The notes: generated by a model from the letters alone, not told the origin. Positions 1-9,500 are shown, numbered from the stretch's first letter. The stretch is 64,000 bases of DNA from Saccharospirillum sp040881935 (GCF_040881935.1 NZ_JBBECH010000017.1:1-64000), one strand, 5' to 3'. Program-made: numbers and translations.

Positions 1-48
1 AAGCAGACCAAGACCAACGACGAGTTCTTCAAATCCATGAAGGGCTGA
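1..48 (+). CDS. C-terminal tail of an unidentified protein
   Basis: The window opens inside a reading frame that ends KTNDEFFKSMKG and stops at 46-48. Only 15 residues are visible, so I do not assign a family. A strong terminator follows 12 bp later, so this is the last gene of a transcription unit that does not include mutM. Confidence 0.5.
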   Translation, partial: KQTKTNDEFFKSMKG

Positions 49-60
49 TCGACTGAGTCT

Positions 61-96
61 AAAAAAGCCGGAGCCGAAATCGCCTCCGGCTTTTTT
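61..96 (+). terminator. Rho-independent terminator
   Basis: A GC-rich stem (GCCGGAG at 67-73 pairing with CTCCGGC at 84-90) is flanked by six A and six T. The symmetric A/T tracts would let it work on both strands. It closes the gene ending at 48. Confidence 0.9.
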
Positions 97-137
97 GTGC
101 CTATTGCTTGCCGGACCGGCCGGCCGAACGGTGTATA

Positions 138-227
138 ATCACTCAAGTTTCGGAGTTCGGGTCATCTCAAAGGTATTGGCCCGCACCCGGTGCTAGTCTC
201 CTGAGCGAACTCCGAAACTTGAGTGAT
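138..227. repeat. Perfect 22-bp inverted repeat upstream of mutM
   Basis: Bases 138-159 and 206-227 are perfect reverse complements, separated by 46 bp. The left arm directly follows a TATAAT hexamer (134-139) that could be a mutM -10 box, with no good -35. A transcript starting near 146 would begin inside the left arm and could fold. The right arm ends 27 bp before the mutM start. It may be a regulatory hairpin or a remnant of a mobile foldback element; I saw no second copy in this window. Confidence 0.75.
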
Positions 228-254
228 AGCCTTTTTCAATCGATAGGATCCCCC

Positions 255-1073
255 ATGCCTGAATTACCTGAGGTCGAAACCACCCGGCGCGGCATTGAAC
301 CGCACATTCTGAACCGACGCATCAGTCGGGTTACAGTGCGTGACGCCCGGCTGCGTTGGCCGGTGCCGCCGGAATTGCCGCAACAGGTTCAGGACCAGCG
401 CGTCCTCGCTACTCATCGGCGCTCTAAATACCTGTTGATCGAGCTGGAGCGCGGCATGCTGATTGTGCATCTGGGTATGTCGGGCAGTGTGCGGGTGTTG
501 CTCGATGACCCGACGCCCGGCAAGCACGATCACATCGACGTTGAGCTCGATAATGGTGTGCGCCTACGCTACAACGACCCGCGTCGTTTTGGCGCCTGGC
601 TCTACACCGAGGCCCCGATCGCCGAGCATGAGCTGATAGCGCACCTTGGCCCCGAGCCACTCACCGATGAGTTCACGGCCGACTATTTATTCAAAAAAAG
701 TCGCAAACGCACGACCCGGATCAAAACCTTTATCATGGATGCGCATATTGTGGTGGGCGTTGGGAACATTTACGCCAATGAGGCGCTGTTTCTCAGCGGC
801 ATCTACCCGCACAAGGCAACCGGTCGCATTACCCGTAAAGAGTGCGAATGCTTGGTCAGCAACATTAAGCAAGTGTTGGCGCTGGCGATCAGCCAGGGCG
901 GCACAACGCTGCGCGACTTTGTCGGCGGGGATGGTAAGCCGGGCTATTTTACCCAGTCGCTCAACGTGTATGGGCGCACCGGATTACCCTGTCTGCGGTG
1001 CCAAACGCTGGTACGCGAACTGCGCATCAGCAACCGCGGCACTTTTTACTGCCCGCAGTGCCAGACCCGCTGA
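255..1073 (+). CDS. mutM: Formamidopyrimidine-DNA glycosylase
   Basis: Base-excision repair glycosylase/AP lyase that removes 8-oxoguanine and formamidopyrimidines. The protein (272 aa, usual family length) begins MPELPEVET. Pro2 is the catalytic nucleophile and Glu3 a conserved partner, which fixes the start at 255 although the frame stays open to 108. The C-terminal zinc finger is complete (CLRC ... CPQC), and NPR-type DNA contacts appear in NDPRRFGAW. It lies downstream of a terminator and a 22-bp palindrome and is probably transcribed alone. pdxH follows after 49 bp. Confidence 0.97.
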   Translation: MPELPEVETTRRGIEPHILNRRISRVTVRDARLRWPVPPELPQQVQDQRVLATHRRSKYLLIELERGMLIVHLGMSGSVRVLLDDPTPGKHDHIDVELDNGVRLRYNDPRRFGAWLYTEAPIAEHELIAHLGPEPLTDEFTADYLFKKSRKRTTRIKTFIMDAHIVVGVGNIYANEALFLSGIYPHKATGRITRKECECLVSNIKQVLALAISQGGTTLRDFVGGDGKPGYFTQSLNVYGRTGLPCLRCQTLVRELRISNRGTFYCPQCQTR

Positions 1074-1122
1074 AGCGGATTCTCTAGTGCACTAGTCACC
1101 AGACCTTTTTCAGGAGAGAACG

Positions 1123-1761
1123 ATGAAACTTGAGGACATTCGACGCGATTATCTGCAAGGCGGCCTGAACCGGGAAGATCTCGACGCCAACCCTCTGGCG
1201 CAGTTCGAGCACTGGATGAGCCAGACCGTGGATGCAGGTCTGAATTCGGACCCAACAGCCATGGTACTGGCCACCGTAGATGCCAGCGGCCAGCCAAGCC
1301 AGCGTGTCGTTCTGTTGAAGGGCCTCACCAAAGAAGGGTTTGTGTTCTACACCAATTACGACAGCCAAAAAGGCCGCGACCTGGCCACCAACCCCAAAGC
1401 CAGCCTGCATTTTCCCTGGCTGCCACTGGAACGTCAGGTGATCGTGTACGGAGAGGCTACAAAACTCAGCGAAGCGGAGTCGGAAGCCTATTTTCACTCC
1501 CGCCCCCGGGCCAGCCAAATCGGTGCCTGGACCAGCCATCAAAGCCAGGGCATTTCATCCCGCGACGCCCTGGATGAGGCTTATCAGGAAATGACGGATC
1601 GCTTTGGCCATGAAGAAATCCCGCGACCCGCTTTCTGGGGTGGCTACCGTGTCGTGCCCCAGCGCATCGAATTCTGGCAGGGCCGCAGCGGCCGGTTGCA
1701 CGACCGCTTTATGTATCAGCGTGAGGGCAATGTATGGACAATCCAGCGGTTACAGCCCTGA
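1123..1761 (+). CDS. pdxH: Pyridoxamine 5'-phosphate oxidase
   Basis: FMN-dependent enzyme that oxidises pyridoxamine/pyridoxine phosphate to pyridoxal 5'-phosphate in the cytoplasm. The 212 aa match the family length. The phosphate and FMN-binding segments RVVLLKG, FYTNYDSQKG and the SRPRASQIGAW region are present, and the C-terminus ends in the characteristic RLQP. A Shine-Dalgarno sequence (CAGGAGAG) lies about 8 bp before ATG 1123. It is 49 bp after mutM on the same strand, so cotranscription is possible. Confidence 0.97.
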   Translation: MKLEDIRRDYLQGGLNREDLDANPLAQFEHWMSQTVDAGLNSDPTAMVLATVDASGQPSQRVVLLKGLTKEGFVFYTNYDSQKGRDLATNPKASLHFPWLPLERQVIVYGEATKLSEAESEAYFHSRPRASQIGAWTSHQSQGISSRDALDEAYQEMTDRFGHEEIPRPAFWGGYRVVPQRIEFWQGRSGRLHDRFMYQREGNVWTIQRLQP

Positions 1762-1795
1762 AAAATCGAGCGCTACGCAGGCCTGGGTTGTTTTA

Positions 1796-1914
1796 GTAGG
1801 AGGCTAGTCCTCTGGGCGACGGGGAGGATCGGGGCCGGTGAATGACGCGCTTGGCTGTGGTTGGTGACGGTGGTTTGTTGTTCTATCGGTCGCCCAGGGG
1901 ATTACCCCTCCTAC
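1796..1914. repeat. Imperfect foldback (REP-like) repeat between pdxH and kynA
   Basis: The 318-bp gap between pdxH and kynA contains two inverted arms, 1796-1820 and 1889-1914. Both run from GTAGGAGG to CTGGGCGAC, with a few mismatches, and the spacer is about 68 bp. No open frame in the gap looks genuine. The structure resembles a dispersed extragenic palindromic element. The GGGATTACCCC core recurs at about 44885, without a clear second arm there. Confidence 0.6.
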
Positions 1915-2079
1915 GGAATACGGAATACGATGGTTACCTTGAGCCACTTGCCACCCTGGTAACACTTTCGTACAACCTGCCTTCCACCGGGTAACACTCT
2001 GTTCAACCAGTCCTCGTCGTGCGCCAGGGTATGAATCCGGTTAGGATCCCGTGACTAACCATCAACATAAAGAGCCCCT

Positions 2080-2871
2080 ATGCTGACCTACGCCGCCTAC
2101 CTGGAAGTCGATGACCTCATCGACCTGCAACACCCCAAATCTGACCCTGCAGAACACGACGAGATGCTGTTCATCATCATTCACCAGACCTACGAGCTCT
2201 GGTTTAAACAGGTACGTCATGAACTTGGGTTTTTGACGGAGTTGCTGGATGAGGATGCGCTGCCCCGGGCCAGCCATACGCTGAAGCGTATTCTGAAGAT
2301 CTTCAAAACGCTGGTCTCTCAGATCGATATTCTGGAAACCATGACGCCGCTTGAGTTCGAAAGCTTTCGTAGCCGGCTCGATACCGCCAGCGGCTTCCAG
2401 AGTTATCAGTTCCGGGCGATTGAGTTTGCACTGGGGCACAAACGGCCACAGCCACTGACGTTTCAGCCGGAAGGCAGTGTCGGCCGGAAGATGCTGGAAA
2501 CCGCCTACCATAACCGCTCGCTATGGCAGGTGTTTATGCAATTGTTGTCGCGCCGGGGTTATTCGATTCCGGACGCTGTGAACCAACCGGAACCCACCGC
2601 CGCTACAGAAGCCAACGCCCAGGCACAGGAAGCCTTGTTGACGATTTACCAGACCGATCACGAGCTGGCATCGCTGTGCGAACTGCTGGTCGATCTGGAT
2701 GAAGGATTGCAGGAGTGGCGCTACCGGCACGTCAAAATGGTGCAGCGAACCATCGGCACCCGAATGGGCAGCGGTGGTTCAAGCGGTGCCGAGTATCTAA
2801 TGAACACGCTTTTCAAACCGGTCTTCCCCGATCTCTGGGAAATTCGTGCCCGCATTGGAGCGCCCGCTTAA
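2080..2871 (+). CDS. kynA: Tryptophan 2,3-dioxygenase
   Basis: Haem enzyme that opens the indole ring of L-tryptophan to N-formylkynurenine, the first step of the kynurenine pathway. It has 263 aa, slightly under the usual 270-290. Conserved segments are HQTYELWFKQ (substrate and haem side), RAIEFALGH, and the haem-pocket region RHVKMVQRTIG followed by the glycine-rich GSGGSSG loop. No kynurenine-pathway partners are adjacent. It converges on the DUF1294 gene, leaving only 9 bp between the stops. Confidence 0.95.
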   Translation: MLTYAAYLEVDDLIDLQHPKSDPAEHDEMLFIIIHQTYELWFKQVRHELGFLTELLDEDALPRASHTLKRILKIFKTLVSQIDILETMTPLEFESFRSRLDTASGFQSYQFRAIEFALGHKRPQPLTFQPEGSVGRKMLETAYHNRSLWQVFMQLLSRRGYSIPDAVNQPEPTAATEANAQAQEALLTIYQTDHELASLCELLVDLDEGLQEWRYRHVKMVQRTIGTRMGSGGSSGAEYLMNTLFKPVFPDLWEIRARIGAPA

Positions 2872-2880
2872 CCAACGATG

Positions 2881-3354
2881 TCAGGGCAAGTTCCGATAAA
2901 GCTCGGTCAACAAGCCGTTCAGCGCCGCTGATCCGTCCGGGGTCATCAACCAGACAAATCCGGCTATGTTCAGACCCACCGTTATCCAGAAGACCCGCCG
3001 AAACGCCGCTTTTTGCGTTTTGTGCCGGAACCTGTGCTGGGCAATCCGGGCGCCCGGCCAGCCTCCAAACAAGGCCAGCAGATGCAGGCTGTTTTCGGCG
3101 ATGCGCCAGCGACCATTTTGAGCGGCATCTTTGTCCAGTGCGTAGGCGGCGTAACACAGCAGGCTCATGACCAGGTAGAACGTCACCAATGTCCGGGGAA
3201 TCTGTTCGTTCAGATAAGTCCCGGCGACAAAAATCAGGAATGCGGTCGCCAGATGAACAGTAAGTGGCGTTTTACGACGAAGAGGTGGTGTGTCGGTAGC
3301 AGGCATAGCGATCTCTGTTGGGTTAATCAGGCTGGACATTATGCCCATTTTCAA
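2881..3354 (-). CDS. DUF1294 family membrane protein
   Basis: Small inner-membrane protein of unknown function. The DUF1294 signature is clear: YALDKDAAQNGRWRIAENSL followed by HLLALFGGWPGA and a conserved AQHRFRHKT basic stretch. Three or four hydrophobic segments are visible, two before the signature and one or two after. The longest frame starts at TTG 3354 (157 aa). ATG 3339 and ATG 3306 (MPATDTPP) are alternatives, and none has a strong ribosome site. Some relatives carry an N-terminal cold-shock domain; this one does not. Confidence 0.8.
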   Translation of the reverse strand: MKMGIMSSLINPTEIAMPATDTPPLRRKTPLTVHLATAFLIFVAGTYLNEQIPRTLVTFYLVMSLLCYAAYALDKDAAQNGRWRIAENSLHLLALFGGWPGARIAQHRFRHKTQKAAFRRVFWITVGLNIAGFVWLMTPDGSAALNGLLTELYRNLP

Positions 3355-3384
3355 CGCGGGCGCCCAAAATAACCGCCAGCGCGC

Positions 3385-3738
3385 CTACTGATCAACCACT
3401 CGCTCGAAGCCGCCATAAATCAACCGTTTGCCATCAAATGGCATCGGGTTCACATCGGGACCAAGGCGAGGGTCGGCCATCACCTTGGCCATTCTAACAT
3501 TTCGAACCGACTTGGAAGGCCAAACAATCCAGGAAAACACCACGGTCTCATCCGGCTTGCACTGCACCGCCATCGGAAAGGATGTAACGTCGCCATCTGG
3601 TACATCATCGCCCCAGCACTCGATGACATTAAGGGCACCATGCTCCTTGAACACCTCCGCCGCCTCGGTGGCGTGTTTAATATACCGCTCTTTATTAGCC
3701 GTGGGCACGGCCGCTACGAATCCATCGATATAACTCAT
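3385..3738 (-). CDS. DUF1428 family protein (YbaA-like)
   Basis: Protein of 117 aa in the DUF1428/YbaA family, an alpha-beta barrel fold without an established reaction. Family landmarks are MSYIDGFVAAVP at the start, ECWGDDVPDG in the middle and the C-terminal FDGKRLIYGGFE. Start 3738 is chosen because GAGGAG precedes it by 7 bp; the longer frame to 3801 lacks this support. It is the third gene of an operon with the two YCII genes (13-bp gap), under the presumed control of the ECF sigma factor at 5228-6457. Confidence 0.88.
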   Translation of the reverse strand: MSYIDGFVAAVPTANKERYIKHATEAAEVFKEHGALNVIECWGDDVPDGDVTSFPMAVQCKPDETVVFSWIVWPSKSVRNVRMAKVMADPRLGPDVNPMPFDGKRLIYGGFERVVDQ

Positions 3739-3751
3739 GATGCTTCTCCTC

Positions 3752-4111
3752 TCAGTCTTTGGGTGGTAACTCACGTACCGGCCGTACTTCAATGCTACCA
3801 AGTTTCGCTGGCGGAATGCGGCTGGCCAGTTGCAGGGCTTCGTTCAGATCGACCGCATCCAGCAGATAAAAACCTGCGAGCTGCTCCTTGGTTTCCGCAA
3901 AGGGGCCATCCGACATCAGTACCTCGCCATCCCGCACCCGCACCGTCGTAGCGGTTTCAACCGGGTGCAGCGCCTGCCCGGCCAGAAACTTACCCTGGCT
4001 GCTGAGCCGTTCCACGCAACCGATGCATTCCTGATTCAGGTCATGCCATTCCTGTTCGGTCATGGCGTTGATGGTACTTTCCGGGTAATACACCAAAGCG
4101 ACGTATTTCAT
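3752..4111 (-). CDS. YCII/DGPF-domain protein
   Basis: Single-domain YCII-related protein (119 aa) with the diagnostic SDGPFAETKEQLAGFYLLD segment. This dimeric ferredoxin-like family is typically encoded beside ECF42 sigma factors, and the biochemical role of such DGPF proteins is not settled. It is the middle gene of a three-gene operon, 23 bp after the YCII-VOC fusion and 13 bp before the DUF1428 gene. The start MKYVALVYYP matches the family N-terminus. Confidence 0.9.
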   Translation of the reverse strand: MKYVALVYYPESTINAMTEQEWHDLNQECIGCVERLSSQGKFLAGQALHPVETATTVRVRDGEVLMSDGPFAETKEQLAGFYLLDAVDLNEALQLASRIPPAKLGSIEVRPVRELPPKD

Positions 4112-4134
4112 CTGAGGCTCCTTGAGCGAGGTTT

Positions 4135-4965
4135 TTATTCGGGTTTATTAGTACAGTTGATCATCCAGCCAATACCGAACCGGTCGGTCACCATGCCAAA
4201 ACGATAAGCCCAGAAGGTTTGATCGAACGGCATAATCACATTGCCACCCTCGGCCAGGCCTGCAAAGATGTCGCCCGCCCGCGTTGGATCCAGATAATCC
4301 AGCTGCACCATGGCGCCTTGCGGGCGGCTGTAGTCGCCTTCGGGCATATCAGCGCCCATCAACCGGCGGCCACCAAGGTTTACCGAACCATGCAAAATCT
4401 TGTCGCTCCAGCTGGCCGGAAACGGACTTTTATCCGGGCTTTCGCCGTGAGTAAAAAAGGGTTCCAGGTCACCGCCAAGCACCTCAGCGTAAAAGGTCAG
4501 GGCCTCACGGCAATTGCCCTGGAACGACAGGTGAATGTTAAGCCCGCTGGGCAGCCGGGCCATTTTCTCCGTTAGCTTCAAGTGGGTATCAAGCCCTGCC
4601 CCGGGTTCGAAATCGGCCATTTCATAAACACGACGCAATTCCAGGCAAAGCCCGTTATCGGCATCTTCAGGCGGCCATTGTCTGGCCCATTCAATGGCTT
4701 CTTCTTTCGAGCGAACGTTCAGCATGGTATAGCCCGCGATCAGTTCTTTGCTTTCTGCAAAGGGGCCATCGGTGACCATCGCCTCATCGTCTTTAAATTC
4801 GACACGACACCCTTCCCGACTCGGTGTCAGCCCTTGCCCGGTTTCAAGCACACCAGCCTGTTGCAACCGTTCGTTATATTCACCCATGGCCTGCAACAAC
4901 GACTGGGATGGCATAACACCGTTTTCAGTGTCGGCATCGGCTTTGCGAATTAGCATGTATTTCAT
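4135..4965 (-). CDS. YCII (DGPF) - VOC/PhnB-like fusion protein
   Basis: Two-domain protein of 276 aa. Residues 1-120 are a YCII domain (MKYMLIRKAD at the start, TDGPFAESKELIAGY in the middle). Residues about 140-276 are a PhnB-type vicinal-oxygen-chelate domain (LNIHLSFQGNCREALTFYAEVLGG ending in FGMVTDRFGIGWMI). In many relatives the two domains are separate neighbouring genes. Start 4965 has GGGAG 9 bp upstream. A candidate ECF42 promoter lies 36-62 bp before the start, so this is the promoter-proximal gene of the operon. Substrate unknown. Confidence 0.88.
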   Translation of the reverse strand: MKYMLIRKADADTENGVMPSQSLLQAMGEYNERLQQAGVLETGQGLTPSREGCRVEFKDDEAMVTDGPFAESKELIAGYTMLNVRSKEEAIEWARQWPPEDADNGLCLELRRVYEMADFEPGAGLDTHLKLTEKMARLPSGLNIHLSFQGNCREALTFYAEVLGGDLEPFFTHGESPDKSPFPASWSDKILHGSVNLGGRRLMGADMPEGDYSRPQGAMVQLDYLDPTRAGDIFAGLAEGGNVIMPFDQTFWAYRFGMVTDRFGIGWMINCTNKPE

Positions 4966-5000
4966 GGTGGCAGCTCCCTTTGTGGTTAGTTCATTTCCAA

Positions 5001-5027
5001 GTCGTGCAAGCAAAGAACAAATCGACA
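5001..5027 (-). promoter_or_regulatory. Candidate ECF42-dependent promoter
   Basis: On the minus strand, TGTCGA (5027-5022) is followed after exactly 17 bp by CGAC (5004-5001), 36 bp before the YCII-VOC start. As I recall the literature on ECF42 sigma factors, the target motif is TGTCGA at -35 and CGA/TC at -10. An ECF42-type sigma gene lies just upstream. The assignment is by motif and context only. Confidence 0.6.
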
Positions 5028-5087
5028 GGGTCGCCAATTATTTTCGTCAATTCAGGATTCTGGTTAGCCACAGACCAAGTGCAGGCT

Positions 5088-5185
5088 GCCGGGTACGTCT
5101 GTCCGGGGTAGTCCGCAGCATGGATGCTGCGGTCTAGGCTCCATGGATGGATCTACGCCGACCCCGGATAGGCGTACCCGGTGGC
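5088..5185. repeat. Foldback (REP-like) repeat
   Basis: The gap between the ECF sigma gene and its target operon holds an inverted repeat. Bases 5091-5109 pair with 5161-5179 at 17 of 19 positions (GGGTACG..CTATCCGGGGT type). An inner perfect palindrome, CGCAGCAT GG ATGCTGCG, begins near 5114. The inner GCAGCATGGA motif recurs in the repeat at about 37770. Confidence 0.6.
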
Positions 5186-5227
5186 GTGCACGATCCAATG
5201 ACAACCAACCCAAACTCCGAACCGCTT

Positions 5228-6457
5228 TTACTCGGGGCGGATAAGCTGACTCAGGCGCCGGTTCAAAAAACGCTGCTCGGGACCCTGCTGTGTTAACGCC
5301 AATGCGCGTTGATAGGCATCGATTGCCTCTTTGTGATTACCCAGGCGCCGATGCAGATCCGCACGGGCAGCGTGATAGAGGTAATAGGCCTGAATAGCTT
5401 TCTGGCTTTCCAATTGATCGAGCAATGCCAGGCCGGTTGCCGGACCATCGAGCATCGCCACTGCGACAGCCCGGTTCAGGGCGATAACCGGTGACGGAAT
5501 CTGTTGGTAGAGCGCCTCGTATAACGCGACGATCCGGTGCCAGTCGGTGTGGTCGGCATCGCCCGACTCGGCATGGGCTGCGGCGATGGCGGCTTGCAAT
5601 GTATAGGGGCCAGCCGGTGAGGCCGCTGCAGCCCGGTTTAACCATTGGCGACCGATGGCAATCTGGTCGGCATCCCAGAGTGAACGGTCCTGGTCTTCCA
5701 GGGTGATCAGATCACCATTGTCGTCCTGCCGCGCGGCTTTCCGTGCGTCGTGGAACACCATTAGCGCGAGCAGGCCGCAGACTTCTGCGTCGGGTAACAA
5801 CTCTGCCAGTTGGCGGGCCAGGCGAATGGCTTCTTCGGCGAGATCGACCTTAACCACCTGCTCACCATCGCTGCCGGAATACCCTTCGTTGAACATCAGA
5901 TAGACCACTTTCAACACGCTGCTGAGTCGCTCGGGCAGTGCTTTGCGTTCCGGCACTTCATAAGGAATGCCCGCCGTGCGGATCTTGTTTTTAGCGCGAA
6001 CGATGCGCTGCGCCACGGTCGTGGGTTTTTGCAGCAGGGCACTGGCAACCTGCTCGGTGGTCAGGCTGCACATTTCCCTGAGCGTCAGCGCCAGTTGCGC
6101 ATCCGGGGTCAGGCTTGGGTGGCAACAGGTGAAGATCAGCCGCAGCATATCGTCGCTGATCGCATCGTTGTCGGTTTCCGGGTCGAAAGCTTCTTCAGTG
6201 TCAGCCAATTGCTGGTATTTTCGGGCGGTCTGGCGCTTTCGAATCTGGTCTATGCCACGGCGCTGACCGGTTCGAATCAGCCAGGCGGTAGGGTTGTCCG
6301 GCAGGCCCTCCTTCGGCCATTGATGCAGTGCGGCGAAAAAGGCTTCCTGCATTGCTTCCTCGGCCAGCTCGAAATCACCGAGCAAACGAATCAGGGTGGC
6401 CTGAACCCGGCGGGATTCAGCTTGATACAGATCGTCGAGCTGTTGTTGTAGCGTCAT
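5228..6457 (-). CDS. ECF sigma factor with C-terminal TPR-like extension (ECF42 type)
   Basis: RNA polymerase sigma-70-like factor of 409 aa. The N-terminal half has sigma region 2 (LYQAESRRVQATLIRLLGDFELAEEAMQEAF) and region 4 (LTLREMCSLTTEQVASALLQ). The C-terminal half is the DUF6596/TPR-like extension (LKVVYLMFNEGYSG ... LNRAVAVAMLDGP ... LHRRLGNHKEAIDAYQRAL) that marks ECF42 and takes the place of a separate anti-sigma factor. Start 6457 (MTLQQQLDDLYQ) is chosen over 6493. It lies directly upstream of the YCII operon on the same strand, the typical ECF42 arrangement. Confidence 0.9.
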   Translation of the reverse strand: MTLQQQLDDLYQAESRRVQATLIRLLGDFELAEEAMQEAFFAALHQWPKEGLPDNPTAWLIRTGQRRGIDQIRKRQTARKYQQLADTEEAFDPETDNDAISDDMLRLIFTCCHPSLTPDAQLALTLREMCSLTTEQVASALLQKPTTVAQRIVRAKNKIRTAGIPYEVPERKALPERLSSVLKVVYLMFNEGYSGSDGEQVVKVDLAEEAIRLARQLAELLPDAEVCGLLALMVFHDARKAARQDDNGDLITLEDQDRSLWDADQIAIGRQWLNRAAAASPAGPYTLQAAIAAAHAESGDADHTDWHRIVALYEALYQQIPSPVIALNRAVAVAMLDGPATGLALLDQLESQKAIQAYYLYHAARADLHRRLGNHKEAIDAYQRALALTQQGPEQRFLNRRLSQLIRPE

Positions 6458-6528
6458 GGGTATTATCGGTTCCCTGGCCCGGTGTCGTGTCAATCTGGAG
6501 TTTGTTGGTACGGCGTTTTTTCTTCAAC

Positions 6529-6549
6529 ACTTTGGGTATACTCCAAAGT
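6529..6549 (+). promoter_or_regulatory. Possible operator over the alpha-2-macroglobulin -10 box
   Basis: A 7-bp inverted repeat (ACTTTGG at 6529-6535, CCAAAGT at 6543-6549) encloses TATACT (6537-6542), a plausible -10 box about 34 bp before the ATG at 6576. No convincing -35 is seen, which would fit an activated or repressed promoter. Confidence 0.35.
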
Positions 6550-6575
6550 CCGACTTAAATTCAAGGATTGTTGAG

Positions 6576-9500
6576 ATGAAAGGATCTGTTGTGTCGCGCT
6601 GGTCCGGTGCGGCGTTGTTGTGGTTGCTGGCGCTGGCGTTTTCCCAGCCTGCACTGGCGGAGTTTTACGTCTCGACGGTGTTTGAATCCCAATATGAGGG
6701 TGCGCCGGCGCTAACGCTTAGGTTCACCGATGCACTGGATCCGCAGTCGGAACTGGAGGCTTATGTCAGTGTGCAGCCAGCACCGGCCGACGGCAGTTAC
6801 TGGATCAGCAATGACGGCGGCGTCAGTTGGACGCTGCCTTTTGTTGAACCCAGCACCAGCTATCAGATTCGCATCACCGGCACGCCCCGTTCGCTCAGCG
6901 ACGAACGCCTGACCACCGAACCGGTGATCGCCGATGCGGCCGTCAACGGCCGGTCAGACCAGTGGCGGATCACCACCCGGCCCATGGTCGCCTCGGCCAG
7001 CTTTGCCAGCCAGGGCGAGTTTCTGGTCGGGGATATTCAAAATGGGTTGCCGGTTACGGTAGTGAACCAGAGCGAAGTCGAACTGGATGTGTTCCGCGTT
7101 CGCGACGACCGCCTTGAAGCCTTTCTGGCCTATACGTTTTATTCCGGTCGCACCTATTACTCGACGCTCAATGAACTCAATGCCTACGCCGACCTGGAAC
7201 ATACCGCCCGCTACCCTGTGGACCCGCGTCGCAACACCCGCACCAGCGTTAACCTGAACCTGGACCCGGTGCTCAATGACCATGACAGCGGTTTTTTTGT
7301 GGCGGTGTTGCGCCAGCCCGGAGACTACGATTACCAGTTTGATACCCGCTTTTTTACCCTGTCGGACATCGGTCTCCATGCCCGCCTCTATGGCAGTGAA
7401 ATTCTGGTGCAACTGAACGCCATAGGCAGCGGAGAGCCGTTGGAAGACGTGGAACTCACCTATTACTGGCACGAGCAAAACCGATCCGGCTACACCCAAG
7501 TGGCCCGCACCGATGAACAGGGCCAGCACCGGCTGAAAACCAATGACCGGCCCCGGCTCATTGTCGCCCGCCAGGGCAACCAGACCAGCTATGTTCGCCT
7601 CGACCGGGCGGCGCTGGATCTATCAGCCTACAGCAACGTCACCAAACGCCACCGCGACCAGCAAAGCTTTCTCTACGGCCCGCGAGATCTTTACCGGCCC
7701 GGTGAAGAGGTGCACATCAATATGCTGCGCCGCGACTACGACGGCCAGCCCATCGCCAACCCGTCACTCGAAGCGCATCTCTACGACGCCCGCGGCCGCA
7801 AAATGGAAGAGACGGTTTGGCGCGCAGGCCCCTCTGGTCTTTACCAGCACAGCCTGACCCTGCCGGACGATGCCGCCACCGGTACCTGGCAATGGATCGT
7901 AGAGCCTGACCGGGCGGTACAGCGCGAAATATACAGCTTTCAGGTCGAGACCTTCCTTCCTGAACGAATGACATTGTCGTTCTTCCCGGGCAGCACCAAC
8001 CGCATGCCGCGCCTGACGGAACTACCGGCAGGCATTCCCGTTCAGGGCGACTATCTCTACGGCGCTCCGGCCGCGGGCAATGAAGTAGACGCCCTGGCTA
8101 CGGTGCGACCGACCACCCGGGTGTTTGAAAACTGGCCCGACCTCACCGTTGGCGATGCCCGCCAGGCGCTGGACAACGATACCCTGAGCCTGACGGCTAC
8201 AACCCTGGACGACACCGGTGCCGGTCTACTGACCCTGCCCGATGCCTGGAGCAACGTCGATGTACCTCTGGCCTTTAATATCGCCGGTAGCCTCTACGAA
8301 ACCGGCGGCCGACCAGTTACCCGCAACCAGCAACTGGTGCTGATGCCGCCGTTCGAGACCCTGGTCGGTATCGAACCGCTGTTTCAGGGCCGCCCCGCAG
8401 CCAACGCCGATGTCGGCTTTAAAGTCTTTGCGCTGGCAAAAGACGGCGAGGCCATCGATGGTGAAGTGAAAGTCCAGCTGTTCCGGGACCATCGCGAATA
8501 TTACTGGTGGTTCGACGACGATAGCGGCTGGAGCTGGCAGTATGACGCCAATCGTTATGTCACCGAATCGCGTACCATAACCGTGACCGAAGACGGCGCC
8601 GAGATACAGATGCCGGTGCAGTGGGGCGACTATGAACTGCACGTCACCCATGCCGATGGCGCCCGGTCGGTGCATTATTTCCGCACCCAGTACAGTGGCT
8701 ACAGCGACGCCGCCTCCTCCGTGGTAAGACCCGATCAGATTCCACTGACACTGGATCAGGATGCTTATCAGCCGGGCGAAATGGCCACCCTACGCCTGGT
8801 TGCCCCGGCTAAAGGCCGCGCCCTGATCAACGTGGAAAGCCAGGCTGGCGTGCTGTACTCGACTCATCAGGACATCGACGCCGGTGAATCGGAAATCACA
8901 CTGCCCACCGACACCCACTGGAACCGGCATGACCTGTATGTTTCGGTGATGATTTTGACCCCGGCCGACCAGGTGACAGAAGTCGCCCCGAAGCGCACCC
9001 TGGGGCTGGTTCACCTGCCCATGCAGCGGCCGGATCGTGAATTTGAGGTAACGGTCGGCGCACCGGACCGAATTGAGCCCAACCGGCCGATTACCGCTCA
9101 GTTAAGCGTTGAAAATGCCGAAGACTTTGCCGACCAGCGGCTCTACGCCACCGTCGCCCTGGTCGATATGGGCGTGCTCAACATCACCCGTTACCAGCGA
9201 CCACAACCCGAGCAGTTTTTCTTCTCGCCACGACGATTCGAAGCCCAGTATCAGGATGTGTACCACCGCATCATCAATAATTTAGGGCTCGACATGGTGC
9301 GCCAGCGCTTCGGCGGTGGCTTTGCCGAGAGTGACGATGCCCTGTCGCGCGGCGGCGAAGAGCCGAAAAGCGATGTGCGCATCCTGTCTTACCTGTCGGA
9401 ACCCGTCGAATTCGTCGACGGCAAAGCCGAGGTCAGTTTCGACCTACCCGACTTCAATGGCCGGCTGAAATGGATGGTCGTCGCCTGGGGCAACCGCAGT

